Part shown: one piece after another, positions 20,198 through 31,382 of the stretch
Layout of the letters: each line of letters begins with the position of its first letter
Position numbering within the stretch: the first letter of the stretch is position 1
Assembly: GCF_022179645.1 (NCBI RefSeq)
Contig: NZ_BPRA01000002.1
Coordinates: forward strand, 62,001 to 126,000
From: Methylobacterium thuringiense
Lineage (GTDB): Bacteria; Pseudomonadota; Alphaproteobacteria; Rhizobiales; Beijerinckiaceae
DNA: 64,000 nt
Direction: 5' to 3'
Made by a program: the position numbers and the translations under genes
The notes under the pieces: model-generated
The model's database searches: none
What the model was told of the DNA's origin: nothing
What the model saw: only the letters and a program-made list of their open reading frames with translations

Positions 20198-20695
20198 ATG
20201 TCCGATACGGCCCTGAAGCCCTCGAAGCGCGTGGCACGGACGGAGAAGCGCCCGCGCCCGACCCCGTATGAGGACGACCTTTATACTTGGGTCGGGGAAC
20301 AGGTCGCGCTCCTCCGTGCCAAGCGCTTCGAGGAGATCGATTTCGAGAACGTGGCGGAGGAACTGAGCGACGTGGGCGCGGAGCAATACTTCCGGCTTCA
20401 GAGCGCCCTCGAACTCGTCGTCCTGCACATGCTGAAGTGGGATCATCAGCCCGAGAAGCGCAGCCGAAGTTGGACCTTGAGCATCGCCGAGCACCGCGTT
20501 CGGGTTGATATCCAGCTCTCCAAGAATCCGGGCCTGAAGTCCCGCAGGGACGAGGCCGTAAAGAACGCGTTCCGGCTTGGCCGTTTGCGAGCCGCACGCG
20601 AGATGAGGCGCAAGATCGATACGCTGCCCGCCGCCTGTCCCTATACTTGGGACGATATTCTGAACCGGCCGTTCGCGCTCGACGGCGAGGGCTGA
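20198..20695 (+). CDS. DUF29 family protein
   Basis: 165 residues. The DUF29 core YEDDLYTWVGEQVALLRAKR, then IDFENVAEELSDVG and LVVLHMLKWDHQPEKRSRSW are diagnostic of the family. The C-terminus contains CPYTWDDILNRPF, also typical. Function is unknown; DUF29 genes are numerous in cyanobacteria and some alphaproteobacteria. It starts 24 bp after cobS and stops 3 bp before cobT, so it must be co-transcribed with them. Confidence 0.85.
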   Translation: MSDTALKPSKRVARTEKRPRPTPYEDDLYTWVGEQVALLRAKRFEEIDFENVAEELSDVGAEQYFRLQSALELVVLHMLKWDHQPEKRSRSWTLSIAEHRVRVDIQLSKNPGLKSRRDEAVKNAFRLGRLRAAREMRRKIDTLPAACPYTWDDILNRPFALDGEG

Positions 20696-20698
20696 GTC

Positions 20699-22615
20699 AT
20701 GGCCATTCCCAACCGCGGCAAGGCCGCCGACCGTCGTGAGCCCGTCGCGGAGCCGCTCAAGCGCTCCGTGGCCGGGTGCCTGCGGGCGATCGCGCGGCGT
20801 TCGGAGATCGAGGTCACCTACGCCAGCGACCGCCCGGCTCTGCTCGGCGACAAGGCCCGCCTGCCGGAGCCGGCGCGCAAGCTGTCCGTCGAGGACGTGG
20901 CGATCCTGCGCGGCCACTCGGATTCCATGGCGCTGCGCCTCGGCTGCCACGATGTCGCCGTGCACCGGCGTCTGGCGCCCGAGAACGCCTCCGCCCGTGC
21001 GGTGTTCGACGCCGTCGAGCAAGCCCGCGTCGAGGCGATCGGCTCGCGCCGCATGGCTGGCGTCGCCTCCAACATCACGGCGATGCTGGAGGACCGCTAC
21101 CACCGCGGCGGCAAGTACGAGGACATCACCGATCGGGCCGACGCCCCGATGGAGGATGCGGTCGCCCTGATGGTGCGCGAACGCCTCACCGGCCAGCGCC
21201 CGCCGGCTGCGGCCCGCAAGATCGTCGAGCTCTGGCGCGAGCATATCGAGGAGCGCGCGGGACCGAACCTCGACGGGCTGATGAGCTCGTTGGAGAACCA
21301 GCGCGCCTTTGCCCGTTCGGTGCGCGACCTGCTGACCTCCCTCGACATGGCGGACGAGACGCCGTTCGACCCCGAGGACGACGACAGCGAGGACGACGCC
21401 GAAGCCCAAGACGACGAGCAGCAGCCGAGCGAGGGTGAGGCCGAGGAGCAGTCGCAGGGCGACCGCGCCGAGGTCGAGGTCACCGACCAGTCCTCCGACG
21501 AGATGGAGGACGGCTCCACCGAGGACGCCGACGCACCCTCGGGCGAGTTGCCGGACGATGCCGAGGATTCCGAGTCGGAGCAGGCCTCCGAATCCATGCG
21601 TCCCCCCGGCCCGCGCGCCAACGAGCTGCGCGGCCCGGAATACAAGGTCTACAATCCGCGCTTCGACGAGGAGATCGACGCGGAAGATCTCTGCGACGCC
21701 GACGAACTCTCGCGGCTGCGCACCTATCTCGACAAGCAGCTCGCGCACCTCCAGGGCGTGGTGGGACGCCTCGCCAACCGCCTGCAGCGGCGGCTCCTCG
21801 CACAGCAGAACCGCGCCTGGGACTTCGACCTCGAAGAGGGCCAGCTCGATCCGGCCCGGCTCGTGCGCGTCGTCACCGATCCGTTCCAGCCGCTCTCCTT
21901 CAAGCAGGAGAAGGACACGAACTTTCGCGATACGGTGGTGACGCTTCTGCTCGACAATTCGGGCTCGATGCGCGGCCGGCCAATCACGGTCGCCGCGACC
22001 TGTGCCGACATCCTCGCCCGCACGCTCGAGCGCTGCGGCGTCAAGGTCGAGATTCTGGGCTTCACCACCCGTGCCTGGAAGGGTGGGCAGTCTCGCGAGG
22101 CCTGGCTCGCCGGCGGCAAGCCGCCCTCCCCGGGCCGCCTGAACGACCTGCGCCACATCATCTACAAGAGCGCTGACGCTCCCTGGCGCCGGGCCCGCAA
22201 GAATCTCGGGCTGATGATGCGTGAGGGGCTGCTCAAGGAGAACATCGACGGCGAGGCTCTCGATTGGGCCCATAAGCGCCTGCTGGGTCGCCCCGAGCAG
22301 CGGAAGATCCTGATGGTGATTTCTGACGGCGCTCCTGTCGACGACTCGACCCTGTCGGTCAACCCCGGCAATTACCTCGAACGCCACCTGCGCTGGATGA
22401 TCGAGGAGATCGAGACTCGCTCCCCCGTGGAGCTCATGGCGATCGGTATCGGCCACGACGTGACGCGGTATTATCGGCGTGCGGTGACGATCATCGACGC
22501 CGAAGAGCTCGGTGGCGCGATGACGGAGAAGCTGGCGGAGCTGTTCGAGGAGGACGCGGCAGGGGGGGCGTCGCCGCGTCGGCCTGCGCGGCGGGCTGCG
22601 GGTGGGCGACGGTAG
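20699..22615 (+). CDS. cobT: Cobaltochelatase subunit CobT
   Basis: 638 residues. N-terminal helical domain, then a very acidic stretch at about 220-300 (long Asp/Glu runs), then a von Willebrand A domain with the MIDAS motif DNSGSM (D419, S421, S423), and a C-terminal [16 protein letters not shown] typical of CobT. It forms the ring-shaped chaperone with CobS that activates CobN. B12 is needed in methylotrophs for methylmalonyl- and ethylmalonyl-CoA mutases of the ethylmalonyl-CoA pathway. Convergent with the AEC transporter, 3 bp apart. Confidence 0.96.
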   Translation: MAIPNRGKAADRREPVAEPLKRSVAGCLRAIARRSEIEVTYASDRPALLGDKARLPEPARKLSVEDVAILRGHSDSMALRLGCHDVAVHRRLAPENASARAVFDAVEQARVEAIGSRRMAGVASNITAMLEDRYHRGGKYEDITDRADAPMEDAVALMVRERLTGQRPPAAARKIVELWREHIEERAGPNLDGLMSSLENQRAFARSVRDLLTSLDMADETPFDPEDDDSEDDAEAQDDEQQPSEGEAEEQSQGDRAEVEVTDQSSDEMEDGSTEDADAPSGELPDDAEDSESEQASESMRPPGPRANELRGPEYKVYNPRFDEEIDAEDLCDADELSRLRTYLDKQLAHLQGVVGRLANRLQRRLLAQQNRAWDFDLEEGQLDPARLVRVVTDPFQPLSFKQEKDTNFRDTVVTLLLDNSGSMRGRPITVAATCADILARTLERCGVKVEILGFTTRAWKGGQSREAWLAGGKPPSPGRLNDLRHIIYKSADAPWRRARKNLGLMMREGLLKENIDGEALDWAHKRLLGRPEQRKILMVISDGAPVDDSTLSVNPGNYLERHLRWMIEEIETRSPVELMAIGIGHDVTRYYRRAVTIIDAEELGGAMTEKLAELFEEDAAGGASPRRPARRAAGGRR

Positions 22616-22618
22616 GCG

Positions 22619-23548
22619 TCAGCTCTTCCCGAGCACCAGCAACCACCCGATCGTCGTCACCGCCGCCGCCAGCGTCGAGACCAGCACGGAGGCCGCGACC
22701 AGTCCCTGCTCGGTCCGGTAGCGCGCCGCGAGCAGGTAGGCGTTGATCCCCACGGGCATGGCCGCGAACAGCACCGCGACGCCGGCATAGGCCGGCGGCA
22801 TCGTGAAGACGTGGAAGGCCAGCACCCAGACGGCGAACGGGTGCAGCCCGAGCTTCAGGGCCGCGATGACGCTTGCGCCCGGGAGATCGTGCAGCACGCG
22901 GTAGCGGGTCAGTCCGGCGCCGAGCGCGATCAGGGCGCAGGTCGAGGCCGTGCCGCCGAGATCGTCGACGAGCGCTTTGGCCATGCCGGCGGGGGCGACG
23001 CCGGCGATCTTCAGGGCCATGCCGAAGGCGAGCGCCAGAAAGATCGGATTCTTCACCAGCACGAGGCCGAGGCCTTTGAGCCGTTGGACGAGTGAGCGTT
23101 CGCCGTCCGATTCGATCAGAAAGGTGGCCGCGCCCATCATCAGCGGCAGGTGCACCGCGAGCAGCATGAAGAGCGGGAAGGCCCCGGCTTCGCCATAGGC
23201 CTGCAGGATCATCGGCACGCCGACGAAGATCGTGTTCGACTGACTCGCTGCAAAGCCGTGCAGGATCGCGCCGCGCCGCTCGACGCCCTCGCGGCGTATG
23301 CCGATGAGCGAGCCGGCGCCCCAGGCGATCGCGGCGCCGCCGAAGTAGCTGAACCAGTAGCCCCAGGCGATCTCGCCGCTCATGCCCGGCCGCGTCAGCG
23401 TCGCGACGATCAGCGCCGGCACCGCGATGGCGAAGACGTATTCCGAGAGGCCCTCGCTGACGCGCTCGGAGAGCAGGCCGGTGATCGCGGCGAACCAGCC
23501 GATGACCACGAGGCCGAAGATCGGAACGACGAGCGTGAGCGCGGTCAT
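22619..23548 (-). CDS. AEC family transporter (auxin efflux carrier-type permease)
   Basis: 309 residues, about ten hydrophobic segments in a 5+5 arrangement. Begins MTALTLVVPIFGLVVIGWFA with family motifs VLVKNPIFLALAFGMALK, PVGINAYLLAARY and AASVLVSTLAAAVTTIGWLL. Substrates of bacterial AEC proteins are mostly organic acids such as malate; no substrate can be assigned here. The ATG at 23548 has no close upstream neighbour on its strand. Confidence 0.88.
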   Translation of the reverse strand: MTALTLVVPIFGLVVIGWFAAITGLLSERVSEGLSEYVFAIAVPALIVATLTRPGMSGEIAWGYWFSYFGGAAIAWGAGSLIGIRREGVERRGAILHGFAASQSNTIFVGVPMILQAYGEAGAFPLFMLLAVHLPLMMGAATFLIESDGERSLVQRLKGLGLVLVKNPIFLALAFGMALKIAGVAPAGMAKALVDDLGGTASTCALIALGAGLTRYRVLHDLPGASVIAALKLGLHPFAVWVLAFHVFTMPPAYAGVAVLFAAMPVGINAYLLAARYRTEQGLVAASVLVSTLAAAVTTIGWLLVLGKS

Positions 23549-23655
23549 CGATCATTCCAGACATGGCGAAGCCGCCGATGCGCGGGGCACTCGGCGGCTG
23601 TCGACATCAAGTCCTGAAAGGATCACGCCGACGGCAGGGCCGCAGCATGCCTGGA

Positions 23656-23967
23656 TCAGGCGGCGACCGGCTCAGCGGCGGCGGTCTCGCCGAGCTTCTT
23701 CTGGATTTCGCGCTTGAGGAGCTTCGCGGTCTGCGACAGCTCGATCTCGCGAGCCTTCACGAGGAAGGCGTCGAGGCCGCCGCGGTGCTCGACCGAGCGG
23801 AGCGCATGGGCGGTGACGCGCAGGCGAACGCGGCGGTTCAGCGCGTCCGACGTGAGCGTGACGTTGCACAGGTTCGGCAGGAACCGGCACTTGGTCTTGT
23901 GGTTCGAGTGGCTGACGAGGTGGCCGACCTGCACGGCTTTGCCCGTGAGTTCGCAGCGGCGCGACAT
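23656..23967 (-). CDS. rpmB: 50S ribosomal protein L28
   Basis: 103 residues. Starts [20 protein letters not shown] with the characteristic L28 opening and the alphaproteobacterial extension after position 80. [13 protein letters not shown] and [22 protein letters not shown] follow the family. The ATG at 23967 is the conserved start; an in-frame ATG 30 bp upstream is not. Lies downstream of cobT in the order common in Hyphomicrobiales. Confidence 0.96.
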   Translation of the reverse strand: MSRRCELTGKAVQVGHLVSHSNHKTKCRFLPNLCNVTLTSDALNRRVRLRVTAHALRSVEHRGGLDAFLVKAREIELSQTAKLLKREIQKKLGETAAAEPVAA

Positions 23968-25402
<1,435 letters not shown>

Positions 25403-25409
25403 GGATCGG

Positions 25410-25784
25410 ATGGGGGTGCTGCGAACGGCTGTCGCCGTCGCCCTGCTCTCGGCCCTCGCAGCCTGCGGCAACAGCCTCGACGAGCGCCGGGCGACGGTCT
25501 GCCGCCGTGCCGTGCCGGCCATCGCGCCGGACGGGTCGACGGTTTCGCTGATGCGTATCGGCACCGGTCCGGGGCCGGACAGCGTCCGTGTCGACTACCG
25601 CACGGCCGGCAGCCCCGGTGCGGCTGCCAAGGCGCGCTGGATCGTCTGCAGCTTCGGTCCGGGATCGAGCCTCGAGGCGATCACGACCGAGTCGGGTCCG
25701 GTCAACGGTGCCTCGGTCTATCTGCTCCGGCACTATTATCTCGACACGCCGGAGGCGGCTTCCGCCGATCCCGGCGGGCGCTGA
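25410..25784 (+). CDS. Small putative lipoprotein
   Basis: 124 residues. Residues 1-20 form a lipoprotein signal peptide with lipobox LAAC at the Cys (LSALAACGNS). The mature part has two more cysteines (VCRRA and VCSFG), possibly a disulfide, and a C-terminal helix-like YLLRHYYLDTPEA. No family recognised. Starts 7 bp after hemB and is likely co-transcribed. Confidence 0.72.
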   Translation: MGVLRTAVAVALLSALAACGNSLDERRATVCRRAVPAIAPDGSTVSLMRIGTGPGPDSVRVDYRTAGSPGAAAKARWIVCSFGPGSSLEAITTESGPVNGASVYLLRHYYLDTPEAASADPGGR

Positions 25785-25795
25785 CTGATTCTACC

Positions 25796-25855
25796 CTTGG
25801 CACCGGCCTACTCTTGGCACCGCCTACTCTTGGCACCGCTCAAGTCTTGGCACCG
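25796..25855. repeat. Short tandem repeat, four copies of CTTGGCACCG
   Basis: The decamer CTTGGCACCG occurs at 25796, 25813, 25829 and 25846, i.e. with 16-17 bp periodicity, separated by CCTACT-like or TCAAGT-like spacers. It occupies the gap between the lipoprotein and RDD genes. Possible slippage tract or multiple-copy binding site. Confidence 0.75.
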
Positions 25856-25911
25856 CCCGAGGCGGTTCCCATGTCATGACGGCACCATTCTTCCTCCCGG
25901 GAGCCCTGGCC

Positions 25912-26400
25912 ATGTCGAATCCTCAGCCCGGTTACGCGGAACGCTACGACACCGCCGGCTATCCCGGCGCGTTGCCGCCGGTCCCCTACGTCCGGGCGAG
26001 CCTCGGCGGGCGCTGCGTCGCCTACCTGTTCGACATCGCCTTCATTTTTCTGTTCACGGCGATCCTCGCCACGGCCATCGCAGTGATCGGCGTGCTGACC
26101 TTCGGCTTCGGCTGGACGCTCTTCGCAGTCCTTCCGGCGAGCGGCATCATCTACAGCGCGATCACCGTCGGCGGAGCCAGACAGAGCACCTGGGGCATGC
26201 GGATGCTCGGCCTGCGTGTGGTGGCGCCGGAGAGCGGCACGCGCGTCGACATGCTGACGGCGGCGATCCACGCGCTGCTGTTCTACGTGGCGATCTCGAC
26301 GTTCCTGCTCTGGTGCGTCGACGTCGTGTTCGGCTTGCTGCGGCCCGACCGCCGCCTCGGCCATGACGTCATCCTCGGGCTCGCGGTGGTGCGGGGCTGA
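25912..26400 (+). CDS. RDD family membrane protein
   Basis: 162 residues. After a Pro/Gly/Tyr-rich cytosolic N-terminus come LGGRCVAYLFDIAFIFLF (the R..a...D pattern that names the family), three transmembrane segments, and TWGMRMLGLRVV. The end RPDRRLGHDVILGLAVV is also typical. Function unknown, possibly transport. The ATG at 25912 has GGGAG about 9 nt upstream; an ATG at 25876 would extend it by 12 residues. Confidence 0.85.
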   Translation: MSNPQPGYAERYDTAGYPGALPPVPYVRASLGGRCVAYLFDIAFIFLFTAILATAIAVIGVLTFGFGWTLFAVLPASGIIYSAITVGGARQSTWGMRMLGLRVVAPESGTRVDMLTAAIHALLFYVAISTFLLWCVDVVFGLLRPDRRLGHDVILGLAVVRG

Positions 26401-26532
26401 GCGAGGCCCGGATTTTGCTGGCCCAAAGTTGCGCGGCGCGTCACGAAGTCCATTGAGCGACACGGGGATGGCGCTACACTTGGACGAGGGCGGCACCGGC
26501 GCCTGCTCCGGCTGACCCAGGCATCGATCGGC

Positions 26533-27279
26533 GTGACGAGTCATCCGCGCGACACACCGCAATTCTACCTCACGGCCCCCTCGCCCTGCCCCTATCTCGA
26601 GGGGCAGGAGGAGCGGAAGGTGTTCACGCATCTCGTCGGGCGCCGTGCGCGCGATCTGAACGAGATCCTGACGCAGGGCGGCTTCCGTCGTTCGCAGACC
26701 ATCGCCTACCGCCCGGCCTGCGAGACCTGCCGCGCCTGCATCTCCGTGCGGGTGATCGTGGACGCCTTCCAGCCGACCGGCAGCCAGAAGCGCATCCTGC
26801 AGCGCAACGCCGACCTGATCGGCACACCGGAATCGAACCGCCCGGCCTCCGAGCAATACGCCCTGTTTCGCCGCTACCTCGACGCCCGCCACGGCGACGG
26901 CGGCATGGTCGACATGACCGTGCTCGATTACGCGATGATGATCGAGGACAGCCACGTCGACACGCATCTCGTGGTCTACAAGCGCCGCGGCCCTGATACC
27001 GCCATCAACGGCCGCGGCCGTGGCGGCCCGGTCGCCGTCTGCCTGACCGACGTGCTCTCAGACGGCCTGTCGATGGTCTATTCGTTCTACGACCCGGACG
27101 AGGCCGCGCGATCCCTCGGCACTTTCATGATCCTCGACCATATCCGCCGGGCGCAGGAGATGGGCCTGCCGTATCTCTATCTCGGCTACTGGGTCGAGGG
27201 TTCGCGGAAGATGGATTACAAGGCGCGGTTCAGGCCTCAGGAACGGCTGATGCCGCAGGGTTGGGCGCGGGTGGAGTGA
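26533..27279 (+). CDS. bpt: Aspartate/glutamate leucyltransferase (Bpt / arginyltransferase family)
   Basis: Transfers Leu from tRNA to N-terminal Asp or Glu, marking proteins for ClpS-ClpAP degradation (N-end rule). 248 residues. The N-terminal motif [17 protein letters not shown] and the Cys-containing [16 protein letters not shown] are the family signature. The GNAT-like C-terminal half has [20 protein letters not shown] and [23 protein letters not shown] start at 26533. Alphaproteobacterial members of this family are annotated either as ATE or Bpt; substrate-tRNA preference cannot be read from the sequence. Confidence 0.9.
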   Translation: MTSHPRDTPQFYLTAPSPCPYLEGQEERKVFTHLVGRRARDLNEILTQGGFRRSQTIAYRPACETCRACISVRVIVDAFQPTGSQKRILQRNADLIGTPESNRPASEQYALFRRYLDARHGDGGMVDMTVLDYAMMIEDSHVDTHLVVYKRRGPDTAINGRGRGGPVAVCLTDVLSDGLSMVYSFYDPDEAARSLGTFMILDHIRRAQEMGLPYLYLGYWVEGSRKMDYKARFRPQERLMPQGWARVE

Positions 27280-27319
27280 CCGACAGCCCTCCTCTTCCCC
27301 CGATTTGGGAGAAAGACCC

Positions 27320-28234
27320 TCACCCCCGCGCCGCCCGGAACGTATCGCAACTCTTCGTCTGCCCACTCTTGTAGCCCGTCATGAACCAGCGCATCCGCTG
27401 CTCCGACGAGCCGTGCGTGAACGAGTCGGGCACGGCGTAGCCCTGGGCCTGCTCCTGCAGCTTGTCGTCGCCGATGGCGCTGGCGGCGTTCATGGCTTCC
27501 TGGATGTCGCCCGGTTCGAGAGCGTTCCACTTGTCGTTCGAGTTCTTGGCCCAGACGCCGGCGAGGCAATCGGCCATCAGCTCGACGCGCACGGAGAGCT
27601 TGTTCGCCTCCGGCGTGTTGCCGCCCGCGGCCTGCTGTCGGCCCTGGACCTTCCCGAGGATGCCGAGCACGTCCTGGACGTGGTGGCCGACCTCGTGGGC
27701 GATGACGTAGGCATAGGCGAAGTCACCCTTCACCTTGAACTTCTGCTCCATCTCCTTGAAGAAGCCCGTGTCGAGATAGACCTTCTTGTCGAGCGGGCAG
27801 TAGAACGGCCCCATCGCCGCGCGCGCATCGCCGCAGCCCGAGCGGGTGCCGCCCTGGTAGAGCACCATGGTCGTGGTGGTGTACTGCTTGCCCGTCTGGT
27901 TCGGCAGGACCTCTTTCCAGACGTCCTCGGTGTTGCCGAGGATTGCGGCGGCGAACTTTCCGGATTGGTCCGTGGGGGCCTGCCGGCGCTTCGCCTGCGT
28001 ATCCGGGTCGGCCCGCTCCTCGCGCTGGCCGCCACCGCCGCCGGTGACCTGCGAATAGCCGCCGATCAGGACGGCCGGGTTGATGCCCGTGACCCATCCG
28101 ATGATGCACAGGATCACGATGGTGCCGATGCCGAGGCCGCCGGCCCCGCCGCCGGGAAAGCCCATGCCGCCGCCGCCGCCTTCGCCACGGCGATCCTCGA
28201 CGTTGTCCGAACTGCGGAAATCTTCCCAACGCAT
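27320..28234 (-). CDS. ypfJ: Neutral zinc metallopeptidase (YpfJ family)
   Basis: 304 residues. Starts MRWEDFRSSDNVEDRRG, the family hallmark, then a Gly-rich linker and one transmembrane helix (about 35-58). The catalytic HEVGHH motif is at 180-185 (AHEVGHHVQDVLG), and a Glu in LMADCLAGVWA supplies the third metal ligand. Membrane-anchored with the peptidase domain most likely periplasmic. Substrates are unknown. Convergent with bpt and followed upstream by the uracil-DNA glycosylase gene on the same strand (after a 98-bp gap). Confidence 0.92.
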   Translation of the reverse strand: MRWEDFRSSDNVEDRRGEGGGGGMGFPGGGAGGLGIGTIVILCIIGWVTGINPAVLIGGYSQVTGGGGGQREERADPDTQAKRRQAPTDQSGKFAAAILGNTEDVWKEVLPNQTGKQYTTTTMVLYQGGTRSGCGDARAAMGPFYCPLDKKVYLDTGFFKEMEQKFKVKGDFAYAYVIAHEVGHHVQDVLGILGKVQGRQQAAGGNTPEANKLSVRVELMADCLAGVWAKNSNDKWNALEPGDIQEAMNAASAIGDDKLQEQAQGYAVPDSFTHGSSEQRMRWFMTGYKSGQTKSCDTFRAARG

Positions 28235-28332
28235 CGTCGTCTCGTCCCGTACCTGCGCCGGGGCGAGGCCGGCGTCTGCCCTACAGAATGATCGGCGGAA
28301 AAGTACGGTTCCGCTTCAAGGCCGGCAGCGTA

Positions 28333-29220
28333 TCACTTCACCCCGTCGAGCGCCGCCTTCAACGCCCGGAAATCACGCCAGGCCAACCGTTTCTGCACCG
28401 GCTGCCGCAGCAGGTAGGCCGGGTGCAACGTCGCCAGCGCCCGGATCTCGCGCCCGTCCGGCAGGCGGTAGGGATAGAAGCGGCCGCGCGCTTTCAGGAT
28501 GCCGTCCTTCGTACCCGTCAGCGTCTGCGTCGAGGGTGCGCCGAGGCAGACCAGGATTTCCGGATCGGCCAGCGCAATCTGCCGCTCGACGAAGGGCCGG
28601 CAGATCGCGACCTCCTGCGGCGTCGGGTTACGGTTCCCCGGCGGGCGCCACGGCACGATGTTGGCGATGTAGGCGCTCGATCGGTCGAGGCCGATCGCGG
28701 CCATCATCCGGTCGAGAAGCTGGCCGGACCGCCCCATGAACGGCTTGCCGATGCGATCCTCGTCGGCGCCCGGCGCCTCGCCCACGAACATCACCCGCGC
28801 CGCCGGATTGCCGTCGGCGAACACGAGGTTCTTCGCGGTGAAGCGCAAGCCGCAACCTTCGAAGTCGCGCAGCAGCGCTTCCAGTTCCTCCAGCGAGCCC
28901 GTCACCGCCGCCTTCGCCCGCGCGTCGACCGCGGCTTCCTCGGGCTTGGCGGAGGCCGACCCGCCGAAGGTCCGGGGAGCCGCCGGCTTCGGCTCGGGTG
29001 GCGGTTCGTGGCCGCGCAGCGGTTCGCGCCGAGGCGCGGGCCCGTCATCCACAGGGGCCTCGCGGCGTAGCGCGATCGGCGTCTCGCGGATCGGCGGCGG
29101 CGCATCCACCTCCGCAAAACGGTCGTGCGGCGCTTCGTCCAGCGCGATGTCCACCCCCGATTCCACGTGGAAGTCGAGGAGCGCGATCAGGTCGTCATGG
29201 CCCGGGCCGGTGAACGTCAT
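28333..29220 (-). CDS. Uracil-DNA glycosylase, family 4-like
   Basis: Excises uracil from DNA. 295 residues, with a Pro/Arg/Glu-rich N-terminal extension of about 110. Catalytic motif A is GEAPGADEDRIGKPFMGRSG (147-166) and motif B HPAYLLR (266-272). The Fe-S region has Cys at 123, 207 and 225; the first of the four cysteines usual in family 4 is replaced (DFEGCGLR). NPTPQE and the loop after it fit the family; the KRRIH insert of UdgX is absent. The ATG at 29220 was chosen over 29289. Annotated in related genomes as an SPO1 DNA polymerase-related protein. Confidence 0.88.
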   Translation of the reverse strand: MTFTGPGHDDLIALLDFHVESGVDIALDEAPHDRFAEVDAPPPIRETPIALRREAPVDDGPAPRREPLRGHEPPPEPKPAAPRTFGGSASAKPEEAAVDARAKAAVTGSLEELEALLRDFEGCGLRFTAKNLVFADGNPAARVMFVGEAPGADEDRIGKPFMGRSGQLLDRMMAAIGLDRSSAYIANIVPWRPPGNRNPTPQEVAICRPFVERQIALADPEILVCLGAPSTQTLTGTKDGILKARGRFYPYRLPDGREIRALATLHPAYLLRQPVQKRLAWRDFRALKAALDGVK

Positions 29221-29445
29221 GGGTCTGATGTGGCGCGGTTCGCGGCTGTGGACAACGGCTTCTCGCGCTCGTCCATCGGGAGGTTTCATCGCTACCCGCG
29301 GTCACGGCGGGGATGTGTCTTCTACCAGAGGCGACTTGCGTTCCTAGTTTGGAATGGGTTGAGAGACATCTTGAGCATACGCGCCTGCCCCCCGGCACAG
29401 CCGGCAAGGCTTGCGGGCGCTTAACGAGGCCTTGGAGGAAACAGG

Positions 29446-31119
29446 ATGGCGTTGCCGGAACGCGAGGGCATGGACTTCGACGTCGTGGTCGTCGGCGCAG
29501 GGCCGGCCGGCCTCGCGACCGCGATCCGCCTTAAGCAGATCTCCGCCGAGAAGGGCGAGGAGATCAACGTCGTCGTCGTCGAGAAGGGCTCCGAGGTCGG
29601 CGCGCACATCCTGTCCGGCGCCGTTGTCGACCCGTCCGGTCTCGACAAGCTGCTGCCCGAGTGGCGCGACGATCCCGAGCGCCCCCTGAAGACCGCCGTC
29701 CAGCGCGACGAGTTCATGTTCCTGACGGCCGGCAGCGGCCTCAAGATGCCGAACGCGTTCTTCCCGAAGATGATGTCGAACCACGGCAACTTCGTCGGCT
29801 CGCTCTCGAACATGACGAAGTATCTCGGGGCCCAGGCCGAGGCGCTCGGCGTCGAGATCTATCCGGGCTTCCCGGCCTCGGAGGTGCTGTACGACGACAA
29901 GGGCGTCGTCACGGGCGTCGCCACCGGCGATCTCGGCATCGCGCGCGGCGGCGAGCCGCGTGACGACTTCACCCGAGGCATGGAGCTGAAGGGCAAGTAC
30001 GTCGTGTTCGGCGAGGGCGCACGCGGCTCGCTCACCAAGACCTTGATCGACCGGTTCAAGCTCAACAAGGACAGCGACCACCAGAAATACGGCCTCGGCG
30101 TCAAGGAACTCTGGCAGCTCAAAGATGACAAGTTCGAGCCGGGACTGGTGCAGCACACCATGGGCTGGCCGCTGCCGAACAAGGCCGGCGGCGGCTCCTG
30201 GCTCTACCATTTCGACGACAACCTGCTCTCGGTCGGCTTCGTCACGCACCTGAACTACGAGAACCCGACGCTCTCGCCGTTCGAGGAATTCCAGCGCTTC
30301 AAGACGCACCCGATGATCCGCGACGTGTTCGAGGGCGCCAAGCGCATCGGCTACGGCGCCCGCGCGATCATGGAGGGCGGCTGGCAGTCGGTGCCGAAGC
30401 TCGTGTTCCCCGGCGGCTGCCTCGTCGGCGATTCAGCCGGCTTCGTGAACGTGCCGCGCATCAAGGGCTCGCACAACGCGATCCATTCCGGCATCCAGGC
30501 GGCGGAGGCCATCGCCGCCGCGCTCCAGGCCGGCCGCCAGGGCGACGAACTTTCGGTCTACGACCAGGGCTGGCGCGACAGCGAGATCGGCCGCGACCTC
30601 AAGCCGGTGCGCAACATGAAGCCGCTCTGGTCGCGCTACGGCACCATGATCGGCGTCGGTCTCGGCGGCCTCGACCTCTGGACCAACTCGCTACTGAACG
30701 CTTCGGTTTTCGGCACGCTGAAGCACGGCAGGCCGGACTATGCCTGCCTCAAGCCCATCTCCGAGGTCGAGCCAATCAAGTACCCGAAGCCGGACGGCAA
30801 GATCACCTTCGATCGGCTCTCATCGGTGTACCTGTCCAACACCAACCACGAGGAGGACCAGCCGGTCCATCTCAAGGTCAAGGACATGGCCCTGCAGAAG
30901 ACCTCCGAACACGACGTGTTCGGCGGCCCCTCCGGCTGCTACTGCCCGGCCGGCGTCTACGAATGGGTGCAGGATGCCACCGCCAGCGACGGCGTGCGCT
31001 TCCAGATCAACGCCCAGAACTGCGTCCACTGCAAGACCTGCGACATCAAGGATCCGAACCAGAACATCAACTGGGAGACGCCGGAGGGGCCGGGCGGGCC
31101 GAACTATACGAATCTCTGA
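29446..31119 (+). CDS. Electron transfer flavoprotein-ubiquinone oxidoreductase
   Basis: Passes electrons from reduced ETF to ubiquinone at the inner membrane. 557 residues. FAD-binding VVVGAGPAGLATAIRLKQ is at about 13-30, with the second FAD motif GGCLVGDSAGFVNVPRIKGS. The C-terminal ferredoxin-like domain supplies the four Cys of a [4Fe-4S] cluster (GCYCPAGVYEW and NCVHCKTCDIKDP). Serves fatty-acid and amino-acid acyl-CoA dehydrogenases. GAGGAAAC precedes the ATG. ETF subunit genes are not in this window. Confidence 0.95.
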   Translation: MALPEREGMDFDVVVVGAGPAGLATAIRLKQISAEKGEEINVVVVEKGSEVGAHILSGAVVDPSGLDKLLPEWRDDPERPLKTAVQRDEFMFLTAGSGLKMPNAFFPKMMSNHGNFVGSLSNMTKYLGAQAEALGVEIYPGFPASEVLYDDKGVVTGVATGDLGIARGGEPRDDFTRGMELKGKYVVFGEGARGSLTKTLIDRFKLNKDSDHQKYGLGVKELWQLKDDKFEPGLVQHTMGWPLPNKAGGGSWLYHFDDNLLSVGFVTHLNYENPTLSPFEEFQRFKTHPMIRDVFEGAKRIGYGARAIMEGGWQSVPKLVFPGGCLVGDSAGFVNVPRIKGSHNAIHSGIQAAEAIAAALQAGRQGDELSVYDQGWRDSEIGRDLKPVRNMKPLWSRYGTMIGVGLGGLDLWTNSLLNASVFGTLKHGRPDYACLKPISEVEPIKYPKPDGKITFDRLSSVYLSNTNHEEDQPVHLKVKDMALQKTSEHDVFGGPSGCYCPAGVYEWVQDATASDGVRFQINAQNCVHCKTCDIKDPNQNINWETPEGPGGPNYTNL

Positions 31120-31382
31120 TGCCAGCCGCGCTTACGGCTGACGCCCGAAGGGCTGTCCGCTGCACGGGCGGCGGCGCGCAGTCGCGCTTGCCGACGGGCG
31201 ATGACCGCAGGAGCCGAAGCTTTCGGCTGCGGACATGAGAGGCGCGGGATCGTGATTGGCGCGGTGCCTGCCGCGCCATCCTTTCGCCGTTCGCGCATGG
31301 CTTGCGGAGATGGCGGAAGGGATTAGTGTCCCCCGCCACATCGGCGCCGGCCGTTTTGCCGGACGCGAAGGAGCCGTGACTG

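Noticed and set aside
19121-22456. 1111-codon minus-strand ORF opposite cobS, DUF29 and cobT
   Set aside because: It spans three well-identified plus-strand genes and reads as a high-GC antisense artefact.
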